Shown here: one piece after another, positions 7,528 to 15,325 of the stretch
Numbering within the stretch: position 1 is the first letter of the stretch
Layout: every line of letters begins with the position of its first letter
Program-made: the position numbers and the translations under genes
Notes under the pieces: generated by a model
The model's database searches: none
What the model was told of the DNA's origin: nothing
The model's input: the letters and a program-made list of their open reading frames with translations, nothing else
Origin: JAKFYM01 sp964416595
Lineage (GTDB): Bacteria > Bdellovibrionota > UBA1018 > CAIPTA01
Direction of reading: 5' to 3'
DNA: 34,137 bases
Assembly: GCA_964416595.1 (NCBI GenBank)
Contig: CAYQES010000030.1
Location: 1 to 34,137 of the forward strand

Positions 7528-9811
7528 TCTTTTCTCGAACTTCTTCTTTTTCTTTGGGCTTATCGTGGCGTTTTTCTTCAAAGGCAAAACGGATTTTTCC
7601 ATCAGTACCAAGGGTAATATTCACATGACCGCCTTTTTCCAACTTGCCGAAGAGCACTTCGTCCACCAAGGGACGCTTTATTTTTTCTTGGATAAAGCGT
7701 TGGATCGGGCGGGCACCGTATTTAGGATCGTAACCATTTTTTGCGATCCAATTGCGCACCTCTTCGGAGAAGGAAACGGACACACCTTTTTCACTCAATA
7801 TTTTTTCCATTTCGAAGAGGAATTTGTCCACCACGCTCAAGATGATCGGGCGGTCGAGAGCCTTAAAGTGAACAGTAGCATCTAAACGGTTTAGAAACTC
7901 CGGGGCGAAGGTTTTCTGAATCGCTTTTGTGTTCGGGCCCAGGGCGGCGGTATCTTTCCCAAAACCCATAGGGGCCGAGAGAATCCCTTCGTGGGCGCCC
8001 GCATTGGTGGTGAGAATGATCACGGTATTGCGAAAATCGCTGCGGCGTCCATTATTATCCGTGAGGAAACCGTAGTCCAAAACCTGCAGCAAGATATTCA
8101 TGAGGTCCGGATGGGCTTTTTCAATTTCGTCGAAGAGGATCACAGAGTAGGGGTGTTTGTTCACATCTTCCGTGAGTAAACCACCATGATCGAAACCCAC
8201 ATAACCCGGAGGGGCGCCGATCAAACGGGAAACGGCGTGTTTTTCCATGTATTCGCTCATGTCGTAACGCAGGAATTTAATACTCATGGCGTGGGCCAAT
8301 TGCTTGGCTAATTCTGTTTTTCCCACACCCGTTGGGCCAGCAAACAGGAAGGAGCCAATGGGCTTCTCTCCGGTGGTAAGCCCCGAGTGATTGAGCTTAA
8401 TGGCGGCGGCCACTTGCTCGATGGCTTCGTCCTGCCCGTAGATCAGCATTTTCAGATCGCGTCCCAAGTTTTTTAGCCGGGATTTATCGTTCACGCCCAC
8501 GTTCTTGGAGGGAATCTGCATTTGTTTGGCAATGAGATTTTCAATGTCCCGTTCAGTGATGGAGACTCGCTGCTTACTTTTTGGTAACAAACGGTTAGCG
8601 GCGCCCGCTTCATCTAATAAATCAATGGCCTTATCGGGCAGGAATCGCTCGTGCAAATATTTTTTTGCAAGCTCCGCCGCTGTCGAAATAGCGCCCTGGG
8701 TGTACTTTACGCCATGGTGTTCTTCGAATTTTTCTTTGAGGCCTTGGAGGATCTTGATTGTATCCTTCACGGAAGGCTCCGGCACATCGATCCGTTGGAA
8801 GCGTCTCGCCAGGGCCCGGTTTTTTTCAAACACTTGGCGGTACTCTTGGTAAGTGGTGGCGCCTATGCAACGCATATCGCCCCCGGAAAGCACGGGCTTT
8901 AGCATATTGGAAGCGTCCATGGCCCCTTCGGTGGCACCGGCGCCGATGATGGTGTGGATTTCATCGATGAATAAAATGGCGTGGGGAATGGCTTTTAATT
9001 CCTTCAATACCGCCTTCATCCTTTGCTCGAAGTCTCCTCGGTATTTCGTGCCTGCCAAAAGGGAAGTTAAATCTAAAGAGTAAACCACGGAATGCTTCAA
9101 GGGATCTGGCACCTCTCCTTTAGCAATGCGTAAGGCTAAACCCTCGGCAATGGCGGTTTTACCCACGCCCGCTTCTCCCACATAAATGGGGTTATTTTTT
9201 TTGCGTCGGCAAAGCACCTGCATGGTGCGTTCTAATTCATTGTCGCGGCCGATGAGCGGATCGATTTTCCCCTGTTGGGCTTTTTCCACAAGATTCACGG
9301 CAAAGGAATCCAGGGCGCCTTTGCGTTTTGGTGACGAAGGAGCATCGCCTGCAAGTTCTTCGTCCTCTTCGCTGGATAGGGTTTCTTCTTCTTTTTCAAT
9401 GCCATGGGAAATATAGTTCAAGAGATCGAGCTTCTCGATGCCTTGTTTCTCCATCAAGTAAACCGCCTGGGAATCGGGCTCCGAGAACATATGGATCAAA
9501 ATATCGCAGCCATTCACATGGGAGCGGGAGGAGCCCTGGGCGTGGAGAATTGAGCGTTGGAGGGTGCGATTGAACGCTAAGGTGGGCTCGGGGCGCACCG
9601 CTTCTTTTGTTTTAGGAAGGCTTGTGAAAATTTGTTCGATCTCTTCTTGCAGTTCCTTCGTGTCTCCATTGCAAGCCTTGAGCGCATTCAAGGCATCGGG
9701 ATCCGAAAGAAGTGAAAAGAGCAAATGCTCCAGAGTCACAAATTCATGGCGATGTTTTTGTGCCAATTGAAAGGCTTGATTGAGGCTAGCTTCTAAGGAA
9801 GGAGTGATCAT
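7517..9811 (-). CDS. clpA: ATP-dependent Clp protease ATP-binding subunit ClpA
   Basis: AAA+ unfoldase that feeds substrates to ClpP. From the ATG at 9809-9811 it is 764 residues, close to E. coli ClpA. It has an N-domain (SLEASLNQAFQLAQKHRHEFVTLEHLL), first Walker A GEAGVGKT (212-219) and second Walker A GPTGVGKT (492-499). The Walker B strings are ILFIDEIHTIIG and VILFDEIEKAHP. There is no ClpB-type coiled-coil insertion, and a loop containing PMGFGKD sits at the place of the ClpP-binding IGL/IGF loop. The reading frame is open 34 codons further upstream, but that part is the clpS coding region in another frame. The start overlaps the clpS stop (ATGA). clpP is not in the window. Confidence 0.96.
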   Translation of the reverse strand: MITPSLEASLNQAFQLAQKHRHEFVTLEHLLFSLLSDPDALNALKACNGDTKELQEEIEQIFTSLPKTKEAVRPEPTLAFNRTLQRSILHAQGSSRSHVNGCDILIHMFSEPDSQAVYLMEKQGIEKLDLLNYISHGIEKEEETLSSEEDEELAGDAPSSPKRKGALDSFAVNLVEKAQQGKIDPLIGRDNELERTMQVLCRRKKNNPIYVGEAGVGKTAIAEGLALRIAKGEVPDPLKHSVVYSLDLTSLLAGTKYRGDFEQRMKAVLKELKAIPHAILFIDEIHTIIGAGATEGAMDASNMLKPVLSGGDMRCIGATTYQEYRQVFEKNRALARRFQRIDVPEPSVKDTIKILQGLKEKFEEHHGVKYTQGAISTAAELAKKYLHERFLPDKAIDLLDEAGAANRLLPKSKQRVSITERDIENLIAKQMQIPSKNVGVNDKSRLKNLGRDLKMLIYGQDEAIEQVAAAIKLNHSGLTTGEKPIGSFLFAGPTGVGKTELAKQLAHAMSIKFLRYDMSEYMEKHAVSRLIGAPPGYVGFDHGGLLTEDVNKHPYSVILFDEIEKAHPDLMNILLQVLDYGFLTDNNGRRSDFRNTVIILTTNAGAHEGILSAPMGFGKDTAALGPNTKAIQKTFAPEFLNRLDATVHFKALDRPIILSVVDKFLFEMEKILSEKGVSVSFSEEVRNWIAKNGYDPKYGARPIQRFIQEKIKRPLVDEVLFGKLEKGGHVNITLGTDGKIRFAFEEKRHDKPKEKEEVREKTKS

Positions 9812-10122
9812 GCTTGCACTATCCTTGTCTGGAGCGGATATTGATGCTCCTGGGCATATTGTACCACACGGGCTGCTTTTGTTTCTGCCACTTCCCGGGT
9901 GAATATGCCGCAAACGCCCTGACCTTTTTCATGCACCTGCAGCATCACCTGGGTGGCCTCTTCTTCCGTTTTGCCAAAAAACTTTTGTAACACCTCGATT
10001 ACGAATTCCATGGGCGTGTAGTCATCGTTTATGAGTAACACAGCGTACAAAGGCGGTTTTTTAACCTTAGCCTTCTCGGCAGTGGAACTATGTTGATTTG
10101 ATTCGTCTGCTTTGTGTCCCAT
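9808..10122 (-). CDS. clpS: ClpS adaptor protein
   Basis: A 104-residue adaptor that hands N-degron substrates to ClpA. The core has YAVLLINDDYTPMEFVIEVL (residues 26-45), with the N-D-D and TPMEFV elements of the substrate pocket. It continues with the conserved V-H-E-K-G stretch and CGIFTREVAETKA. A long upstream open frame is antisense to fumC and is not real. The start chosen is the ATG at 10120-10122. It has no Shine-Dalgarno, but TACAAT (10133-10138, minus strand) lies 10 nt upstream, suggesting a near-leaderless transcript. It is translationally coupled to clpA. Confidence 0.94.
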   Translation of the reverse strand: MGHKADESNQHSSTAEKAKVKKPPLYAVLLINDDYTPMEFVIEVLQKFFGKTEEEATQVMLQVHEKGQGVCGIFTREVAETKAARVVQYAQEHQYPLQTRIVQA

Positions 10123-10267
10123 GGTTTCATGTATTGTAAAACAAAAGATGGGGATGAGAGAGCAATCTCCAAGGAATTTTTTTACCAACGCGGGTAGACA
10201 TAAAAACATTTTACTCTGGATTTTGTAGGGGATTTGGTAGCTTTTTCTTTCACCAGGAGAAAGCACC
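10123..10267. promoter_or_regulatory. clpS / fumC divergent intergenic region
   Basis: This 145-bp region separates the divergent clpSA and fumC operons. On the minus strand TACAAT at 10133-10138 is a good -10 candidate for clpS. On the plus strand AGGAGA (10255-10260) is a clear ribosome-binding site for the GTG start of fumC at 10268. A TACTCT at 10212-10217 could be the fumC -10, but no convincing -35 accompanies it. Confidence 0.35.
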
Positions 10268-11656
10268 GTGAGCGTAAGAATTGAAAAAGATACCTTTGGC
10301 CCCATCGAAGTTCCCAGCGACCGTTTATGGGGAGCCCAAACAGCCCGCTCCTTAAAATTTTTCTCCATCTCCACGGAGAAGGTGCCTATGGATGTGATCC
10401 GGGCCGTGGCCATCGTGAAAAAGGCCGCCGCTACGGTGAATAAAAATAATGGTAGTCTAAAGGCCGAAAAATCCCAGGCCATTTTGCAAGCGGCCGATGA
10501 AGTGCTAGCGGGCAAACACGACCAAGAATTTCCGCTATCGGTTTGGCAAACGGGCTCTGGAACCCAGAGCAATATGAACGTGAACGAAGTGCTCGCCAAC
10601 CGCGCCTCGGAAATTTTAGGGGGCGAACGTGGCGAGAAGCGCTTGGTGCATCCTAACGACGACGTAAACAAATCCCAAAGTTCCAACGATGTTTTCCCCA
10701 CTGCCATGAGTGTGGCCGCCGCGAAAGCCCTGGTGGAAGAAGTGATTCCTTCGGTGAAAAAGTTGCGGGATTCCTTTGCTGCTAAATCCAAAAGTTTTTC
10801 TAAGATCGTGAAGATCGGCCGCACTCATTTGCAGGATGCGACTCCCATGACCCTCGGCCAAGAATTCTCCGGCTACGTGGCCCAGCTTGAGCACAACTTA
10901 AAACATTTAGAATTAGCGTTGCCTCATCTTTACGAATTGGCTCTTGGCGGAACCGCCGTGGGCACGGGTTTGAATGCGCCGAAGGGTTATGCGGAAGCCA
11001 CCGCCAAAGAAATCGCCAAGCTTACGGGTTTACCTTTCGTAACAGCACCCAATAAATTCGAAGCCCTCGCTGCCAATGATGCTTTAGTGCAAGCCCATGG
11101 CGCCATGAAAGGCCTGGCTGCTTCTCTCTTCAAAATCGCCAACGACATTCGCTGGCTCTCTTCTGGCCCCCGAGCCGGTTTATCCGAGATCACGATCCCC
11201 GAAAACGAACCAGGTTCCTCCATCATGCCGGGCAAGGTGAATCCAACCCAGTGCGAAGCGATGACAATGCTCTCGGCCCAAATCATGGGCAACGATGTGG
11301 CCATCAGCGTGGGCGGTGCTTCGGGAAATTTTGAATTGAACGTGTACAAACCGCTGCTCATCCATAATTTTTTGCAAACTTCTCGTTTGCTGAGAGATGG
11401 TTGCGATTCTTTTCGGGAGCATTGCGTGGACGGCATCGAGCCCAATGCCCCTCGTATTGAGGAAAATTTACGCAAAAGTTTGATGCTTGTGACAGCCTTG
11501 AATCCGCATATTGGTTACGACAAAGCCGCGCAGATCGCGAAAAAGGCTCACAAAGATGGAAGCACTTTGAAGGAAGCTGCTCTGGCATTAGGGCATGTGA
11601 CTAGTGAACAGTTTGACCAGTGGGTGAGACCTGAGGATATGGTGGGGGAGAAATGA
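10268..11656 (+). CDS. fumC: Class II fumarate hydratase
   Basis: Iron-independent homotetrameric fumarase interconverting fumarate and malate in the TCA cycle. At 462 residues it has normal length. Diagnostic parts are the N-terminal KDTFGPIEVPSDRLWGAQTARS, TGSGTQSNMNVNEV, the histidine region GRTHLQDATPMTLGQEFSGY and the superfamily signature GSSIMPGKVNPTQCEA. The TSGTxxNMN-type and HxQxA patterns favour fumarase over aspartase, although these paralogues are close. The start is GTG, supported by AGGAG at 10255-10259. Its stop overlaps the next small gene (ATGA). Confidence 0.95.
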   Translation: MSVRIEKDTFGPIEVPSDRLWGAQTARSLKFFSISTEKVPMDVIRAVAIVKKAAATVNKNNGSLKAEKSQAILQAADEVLAGKHDQEFPLSVWQTGSGTQSNMNVNEVLANRASEILGGERGEKRLVHPNDDVNKSQSSNDVFPTAMSVAAAKALVEEVIPSVKKLRDSFAAKSKSFSKIVKIGRTHLQDATPMTLGQEFSGYVAQLEHNLKHLELALPHLYELALGGTAVGTGLNAPKGYAEATAKEIAKLTGLPFVTAPNKFEALAANDALVQAHGAMKGLAASLFKIANDIRWLSSGPRAGLSEITIPENEPGSSIMPGKVNPTQCEAMTMLSAQIMGNDVAISVGGASGNFELNVYKPLLIHNFLQTSRLLRDGCDSFREHCVDGIEPNAPRIEENLRKSLMLVTALNPHIGYDKAAQIAKKAHKDGSTLKEAALALGHVTSEQFDQWVRPEDMVGEK

Positions 11657-11937
11657 AATATATTTTATTGTTGTTAGTATTTCCGTTTGCAGCTTTCGCG
11701 GGAGAAAGCGGTTATGTGCTGCACGGAAAAACCACAGTGGTGTATAAAAACGGCGAAAAGGTGGGGGATTGGCCAAAAGGTAATCGTAAACCTAGTTCAA
11801 CCAAAGAGGCTGGAACTTGGGCTGCACTCTTATTTGAAGATGACGGCATCGCCCGCTGCTACTATTGGTCTAGAAATGAAGAGACTCCTGACTTACAAAG
11901 GGCCAAAAATCCGCCGATTTTCTGTGTAAAGCATTAA
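11653..11937 (+). CDS. Small secreted protein coupled to fumC
   Basis: A 94-residue protein of unrecognised family. The N-terminus MKYILLLLVFPFAAFA is a clear Sec signal peptide with likely cleavage before GESG, leaving about 78 residues. The mature part is rich in charged and aromatic residues and has two cysteines, one in RCYYW and one in IFCVKH near the end, which could form a disulfide. The start overlaps the fumC stop as ATGA, so it is probably translated by coupling. No link to fumarase is evident. The ORF is modest in length; the signal peptide and coupling support it being real. Confidence 0.7.
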   Translation: MKYILLLLVFPFAAFAGESGYVLHGKTTVVYKNGEKVGDWPKGNRKPSSTKEAGTWAALLFEDDGIARCYYWSRNEETPDLQRAKNPPIFCVKH

Positions 11938-11978
11938 AGGTTGCTATGTTGGTGAAACATTATTTCCTCGCGGGCTCG

Positions 11979-12004
11979 GCTTACCTTCGGCAACGTGGGT
12001 GAGC
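11979..12004. repeat. Inverted repeat 3' of the RAYT-like gene
   Basis: GCTTACC (11979-11985) can pair with GGTGAGC (11998-12004), six Watson-Crick pairs and one G-T pair, around a 12-nt loop. It lies just beyond the 3' end of the HUH transposase-like gene at 12010-12552 and has no T-run, so it is not an ordinary terminator. RAYT proteins act on short hairpin (REP) sequences, so this may be a cognate hairpin or end remnant. Only one copy was noticed in the window. Confidence 0.3.
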
Positions 12005-12009
12005 ACGGT

Positions 12010-12552
12010 TTAGATCCTTTGTAGCTCCCGCTTTATTTTTGTGGCAAGAGTGAACCAATTGTCCACCCGATCCCTAGGAAAGCCAGCGCCTTCCAGTTGA
12101 TTTTTTTCTAGGTAGACGAGCATGTTTTCCCAGTCATCTCCCCAGTCCACGATCCGGGAAAAGGCCAGAGCGTCCCAAAACTTGCCGATCGGATTCCCTT
12201 TACGAGTACCCGTCACCAAAAAGGCAACCGCTTGCGTAAGTACCCGTAAAAAGTTGGAGAGATTTTCGCGTTTTCGCACTTTCAGTAAGAAATGCACATG
12301 GTTCCCAACATTTGCGTAGCGGTACACCTTCACGGAATAACGTTTGGCGAACTTTTTGACCATGACATCAATTTCTAAGCGATGGTCGCGGGAACCAAGG
12401 GACCAACTTCCTCGGGCGCGGGTGGAGCGCAATACTACGTGCATGGATCGACGAACAGAAATCGGACGCGCGTTTTTTCGCTTTTTATGGGCGAGAGAGC
12501 CGCCGTGCTGGGTTGGATGTGGGGGGAAGTGCTTCCAGTTTTTTATTTTCAT
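12010..12552 (-). CDS. HUH (Y1) transposase-like protein, IS200/RAYT type
   Basis: A 180-residue Transposase_17 domain protein. The HUH metal-binding motif is HVH in GNHVHFLLKV. The single catalytic tyrosine is probably the Y in MLVYLEKNQLEGAG, which matches the Y-I-x-x-N-P-v-x-a-G consensus helix of REP-associated tyrosine transposases. An N-terminal extension rich in basic residues precedes the core strand SMHVVLRST. RAYTs are typically single-copy, domesticated enzymes that act on REP hairpins and do not form complete IS elements. No flanking direct repeats or second ORF (TnpB) were found. Catalytic residues look intact. Confidence 0.82.
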   Translation of the reverse strand: MKIKNWKHFPPHPTQHGGSLAHKKRKNARPISVRRSMHVVLRSTRARGSWSLGSRDHRLEIDVMVKKFAKRYSVKVYRYANVGNHVHFLLKVRKRENLSNFLRVLTQAVAFLVTGTRKGNPIGKFWDALAFSRIVDWGDDWENMLVYLEKNQLEGAGFPRDRVDNWFTLATKIKRELQRI

Positions 12553-12650
12553 GGGGCAGTGGTATTTCTAGCGTAAAATCGCAAGAAAACAAGGAAATAA
12601 CACTCAAAAAATGTAACGAAATCGCCCAGAGAACCCGACGAGAAGACGAC

Positions 12651-13328
12651 CTAAAACAACCTCGTCTCCAACTTATCCCTCAAGCCCAAGAGCTGCGGCG
12701 TGGTCCAGCGAAGGTGCTTCACCGCCGAAGCATCTAAATCTTTCTCTCGCCGCAAGAAACTCACCAAAGCTTCCACTTCTCGCAAGCTGAAACGCGTGAA
12801 AGTTTCCACGGAACTTGCGGGCAAGATGTTCAAAAATCTGCCGGTCTCTTTCGCGTACACTTCCGCGAAAGCGCGCAACTTCTTTTTAAACTCGCCCGGA
12901 GTAAGCTTCACGATCTTCTCCGGCAAACAGTTCCATGCCGGAGAAAAAATTTCCACTTTCTTGAAGGCCCGGTGCACGGCTAAACACACATCCTGGTGGT
13001 GGGGGTGGCCGTATTCGCCCAAAGGCCCGTGGGTGTAAACCTCTCGCGGCAATGGAAATGTAGAAAGCCGCTCGGCGATTTCCTGCACTGGTAAACGATT
13101 GGGAAAAATATCCGGATAGTTCCAGTGCTCGGTGGCTTTCACGCCTAGAATTTTGGTGGCGGCCAAAAACTCCTGGGCACGCTCCATCCCCCGGGCGTCG
13201 GCGTTGCCGTCCGTTACACACACCACTTTCCAGGGCAACTTTCGTTCCCGCAGCAGCAAGCCGCCGAAGAAAATGGTTTCGTCGTCGGGGTGGGCTACAA
13301 CAAGGAGTCGATAGGCTTTCGCTTTCAT
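12651..13328 (-). CDS. PIG-L (LmbE) family N-acetylglucosaminyl deacetylase
   Basis: A 225-residue zinc-dependent deacetylase. The family motif AHPDDE is at 12-17 (H13, D16 as zinc ligands, D15 as general base). The third ligand region is GEYGHPHHQ (104-112), and VVCVTDGNADARG follows the family pattern. PIG-L enzymes remove N-acetyl groups from GlcNAc-containing substrates (GlcNAc-PI, mycothiol or bacillithiol precursors, chitobiose); the substrate here is unknown. It is head to head with a NagB-like gene only 22 bp away, suggesting joint work on amino sugars. It appears leaderless: TATACT on the minus strand (13337-13342) lies 8 nt before its ATG. Confidence 0.88.
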   Translation of the reverse strand: MKAKAYRLLVVAHPDDETIFFGGLLLRERKLPWKVVCVTDGNADARGMERAQEFLAATKILGVKATEHWNYPDIFPNRLPVQEIAERLSTFPLPREVYTHGPLGEYGHPHHQDVCLAVHRAFKKVEIFSPAWNCLPEKIVKLTPGEFKKKLRAFAEVYAKETGRFLNILPASSVETFTRFSLREVEALVSFLRREKDLDASAVKHLRWTTPQLLGLRDKLETRLF

Positions 13329-13350
13329 TTGAGTTCAGTATACTGGATCT
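13329..13350. promoter_or_regulatory. 22-bp shared divergent promoter with palindromic -10
   Basis: The whole space between two divergent genes is 22 bp. At its centre is the perfect 10-bp palindrome CAGTATACTG (13336-13345). Read rightward it gives TATACT (13339-13344), then 6 nt, then the ATG at 13351. Read leftward it gives TATACT (13342 to 13337), then 8 nt, then the ATG at 13328. One symmetric element could thus serve as the -10 in both directions. There is no room for a Shine-Dalgarno on either side, so both mRNAs would be leaderless or nearly so. Confidence 0.55.
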
Positions 13351-13947
13351 ATGGAAATCCTGCGTGCGGAAGATGGAGTAACCAAGGCAATTGAGAGTTG
13401 GCTGGAGGATCGAATAACGCGCCACGGCGCGCGCTCCCTTTTCCTCCCCGCGGGAGAAACACCTAAGCCGTTATATGCTCTTTGGCGGCAAGCAAAGCCC
13501 ACATACCTACAAGGCATCACGCTGCTGCAGGTGGACGATGTGATCACCGGAAACCAAAAAGGGATCTTCCGCCGATTTTTCCAGACAGAACTGCCGGACT
13601 TCGCCGTGCTACCTCCCACAACAGAAAAAAAAGCGGATCTCGCGATTTTAGGCCTCGGCACCAACGGTCACGTGGCTTTCCACGAGCCGGGCATGCCACT
13701 CTCTTTTCGCTTCGGGGAAGTGGATCTTGCGCCAGACACAAAACAACGTTTAGCCCTCGAGAACGAGGCCCGGGGTATTACTTACGGAGTGGGGGTTTTT
13801 CGAGAAGCAAAAGCCATTCTATTGGTGGTTACGGGAAGCTCGAAAGCTCCGATCCTCCAGCGCCTGCGAGCCAAGGATCCCAGCCTACCGGCAACGGGCC
13901 TCTTGGATCACCCGGATCTAACTTTGCTTACGGATTTGCCACTCTAG
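13351..13947 (+). CDS. NagB-like glucosamine-6-phosphate deaminase/isomerase family protein
   Basis: A 198-residue sugar-phosphate isomerase fold protein of the NagB/6-phosphogluconolactonase group. It has the phosphate-loop-like LFLPAGETPKPLY (30-42), LLQVDDVITGN (58-68, where NagB has its D-E/D loop), the signature ILGLGTNGHVAFHEPG (99-114) and the NagB-like YGVGVF. These favour a GlcN6P deaminase over 6-phosphogluconolactonase. It is shorter than usual NagB (about 235-265), so the activity is tentative. Pairing with the adjacent divergent PIG-L deacetylase fits an amino-sugar route. Its last 30 nt overlap the 3' end of folA on the other strand. Confidence 0.75.
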   Translation: MEILRAEDGVTKAIESWLEDRITRHGARSLFLPAGETPKPLYALWRQAKPTYLQGITLLQVDDVITGNQKGIFRRFFQTELPDFAVLPPTTEKKADLAILGLGTNGHVAFHEPGMPLSFRFGEVDLAPDTKQRLALENEARGITYGVGVFREAKAILLVVTGSSKAPILQRLRAKDPSLPATGLLDHPDLTLLTDLPL

Positions 13948-14433
13948 GTTGGGCTTTTTTCTGTCCAGCACTCGCAATGTAGCTTGCGGATTTTCCGCGA
14001 TTTGTTCCTGGGAAACCTCAGTAAATAAATTTTCTTCAAACGGCGGAAAATACGCATCGCCCTCGAAAGGCCACCGCACCACAGTAAGATAGATCCGATC
14101 TGCAATGGGCATGGCCTGCTGAAAAATTTCGCTGCCGCCGATCACGCACACTTCTTCGGAGCCCGGGGCACGGCTTGCCCATTCCAAGGCTTCTTGCAGA
14201 GAAAAACAACTCACGGTGCCCTCGGCCCGATACTCCCGATTGCGGGTGACCACGATATTGGTGCGGTTGGGAAGGGGGCGCCCAATGGACTCAAAAGTTT
14301 TTCGCCCCATAATGATCGGATGGCCCGAGGTGATTTTTTTAAAACGCTTTAAATCTTCCGGGATATGCCAGGGCAGGCGATTTTCCACGCCGATCACCCG
14401 ATTTTCGCCCATGGCTACCACTAACGAAATCAT
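13918..14433 (-). CDS. folA: Dihydrofolate reductase
   Basis: A 171-residue DHFR reducing dihydrofolate to tetrahydrofolate with NADPH. It shows ISLVVAMGENRVIGVENRLPWHIPEDLKRFK with the conserved W and the active-site acidic residue in PEDL. GHPIIMGRKTFESIGRPLP, the NADPH site EVCVIGGSEIF and YLTVV follow. The ATG directly follows the thyA TAA (TAAATG), so the two are co-translated. This thyA-folA order is common in bacteria and couples dTMP synthesis, which produces dihydrofolate, to its recycling. The 3' end overlaps nagB-like coding sequence tail to tail by 30 bp. Confidence 0.96.
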   Translation of the reverse strand: MISLVVAMGENRVIGVENRLPWHIPEDLKRFKKITSGHPIIMGRKTFESIGRPLPNRTNIVVTRNREYRAEGTVSCFSLQEALEWASRAPGSEEVCVIGGSEIFQQAMPIADRIYLTVVRWPFEGDAYFPPFEENLFTEVSQEQIAENPQATLRVLDRKKPNLEWQIRKQS

Positions 14434-15240
14434 TTACACCGCAATCGGCGCTTTGATCGCCGGATGAGGATCATAGCCCTCTAGAGTGAAATCCGAATAT
14501 TGAAACGCAAAGAGATCTTTCACGGCCGGATTCAAAATCATGCGCGGCAAAGCCCGGGGCTCCCGGCTAAGCTGCAGTTTGGCTTGCTCAAGATGGTTCA
14601 AATAAAGGTGTGCATCCCCCATGGTGTGCACAAACTCGCCGGCTTTCATGCCTAAAACTTGCGCCACCATCATCGTGAGTAAAGAATAAGAAACAATATT
14701 AAAGGGCACGCCTAAAAAAATATCTGCGCTTCGCTGGTAGAGCTGGCAGGAAAGCCTATCCCCCCCGTCCACATAGAATTGAAAAAAGGCATGGCAAGGC
14801 GGCAAAGCCATTTTATCTAGTTCGCCCACATTCCAAGCGCTCACAATATGGCGGCGAGAGTGGGGGTTATTTCGTAAACCATCCAACAATGTTTGGATTT
14901 GATCAATCTCTCGGCCATCGGCGGTTTTCCAATGGCGCCATTGGGCTCCATACACAGGCCCGAGATTGCCTTTTTCATCCGCCCATTCATCCCAAATGGT
15001 AACTCCATTTTCCTGAAGGTACTTCACATTGGTTTCACCTTTCAAGAACCAGAGGAGTTCATGAATGATGGAGCGAAAGTGTAATTTCTTGGTGGTGAGG
15101 GCAGGAAAACCTTCGCTTAAATCAAAGCGTAGTTGGGGGCCGAAAATACTTAAAGTGCCCGTGCCCGTACGGTCCGTTTTACGGCTGCCTTTTTCTAAAA
15201 CTGTGCGTAGGAGATTTTGGTATTGTTCCACAGCTTCCAT
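14434..15240 (-). CDS. thyA: Thymidylate synthase
   Basis: A 268-residue ThyA methylating dUMP to dTMP with methylene-tetrahydrofolate. Key parts are DRTGTGTLSIFG, the catalytic cysteine in LPPCHAFFQFYV, LSCQLYQRSADIFLGVPFNI and the C-terminal KAPIAV. The frame is open far upstream. The ATG at 15238-15240 (MEAVEQYQNLL) aligns with the N-terminus of E. coli ThyA; an ATG at 15259-15261 would add seven residues. No strong Shine-Dalgarno marks either. It is upstream of folA in the same operon and divergent from the oligopeptidase gene. Confidence 0.96.
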   Translation of the reverse strand: MEAVEQYQNLLRTVLEKGSRKTDRTGTGTLSIFGPQLRFDLSEGFPALTTKKLHFRSIIHELLWFLKGETNVKYLQENGVTIWDEWADEKGNLGPVYGAQWRHWKTADGREIDQIQTLLDGLRNNPHSRRHIVSAWNVGELDKMALPPCHAFFQFYVDGGDRLSCQLYQRSADIFLGVPFNIVSYSLLTMMVAQVLGMKAGEFVHTMGDAHLYLNHLEQAKLQLSREPRALPRMILNPAVKDLFAFQYSDFTLEGYDPHPAIKAPIAV

Positions 15241-15325
15241 AAAACTCTTACGGCCCTTCATTGTCAAAGGAATTGCTTTTGCTGCGCCATGTTCACTTAA
15301 GACTAGTGCTACTCTTCTAGTAACT

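Noticed and set aside
9808..10824. 338-codon minus-strand open frame covering clpS and the start of fumC
   Set aside because: Only the last 104 codons match ClpS; the rest is antisense to the well-conserved fumC and shows no protein-like pattern.
13651..13692. Asn in GLGTNGH of the NagB-like protein where E. coli NagB has Asp, as a sign of lost activity
   Set aside because: An Asn at this place appears compatible with other active short NagB proteins as far as I recall, so it cannot be used as evidence of inactivity without alignment.
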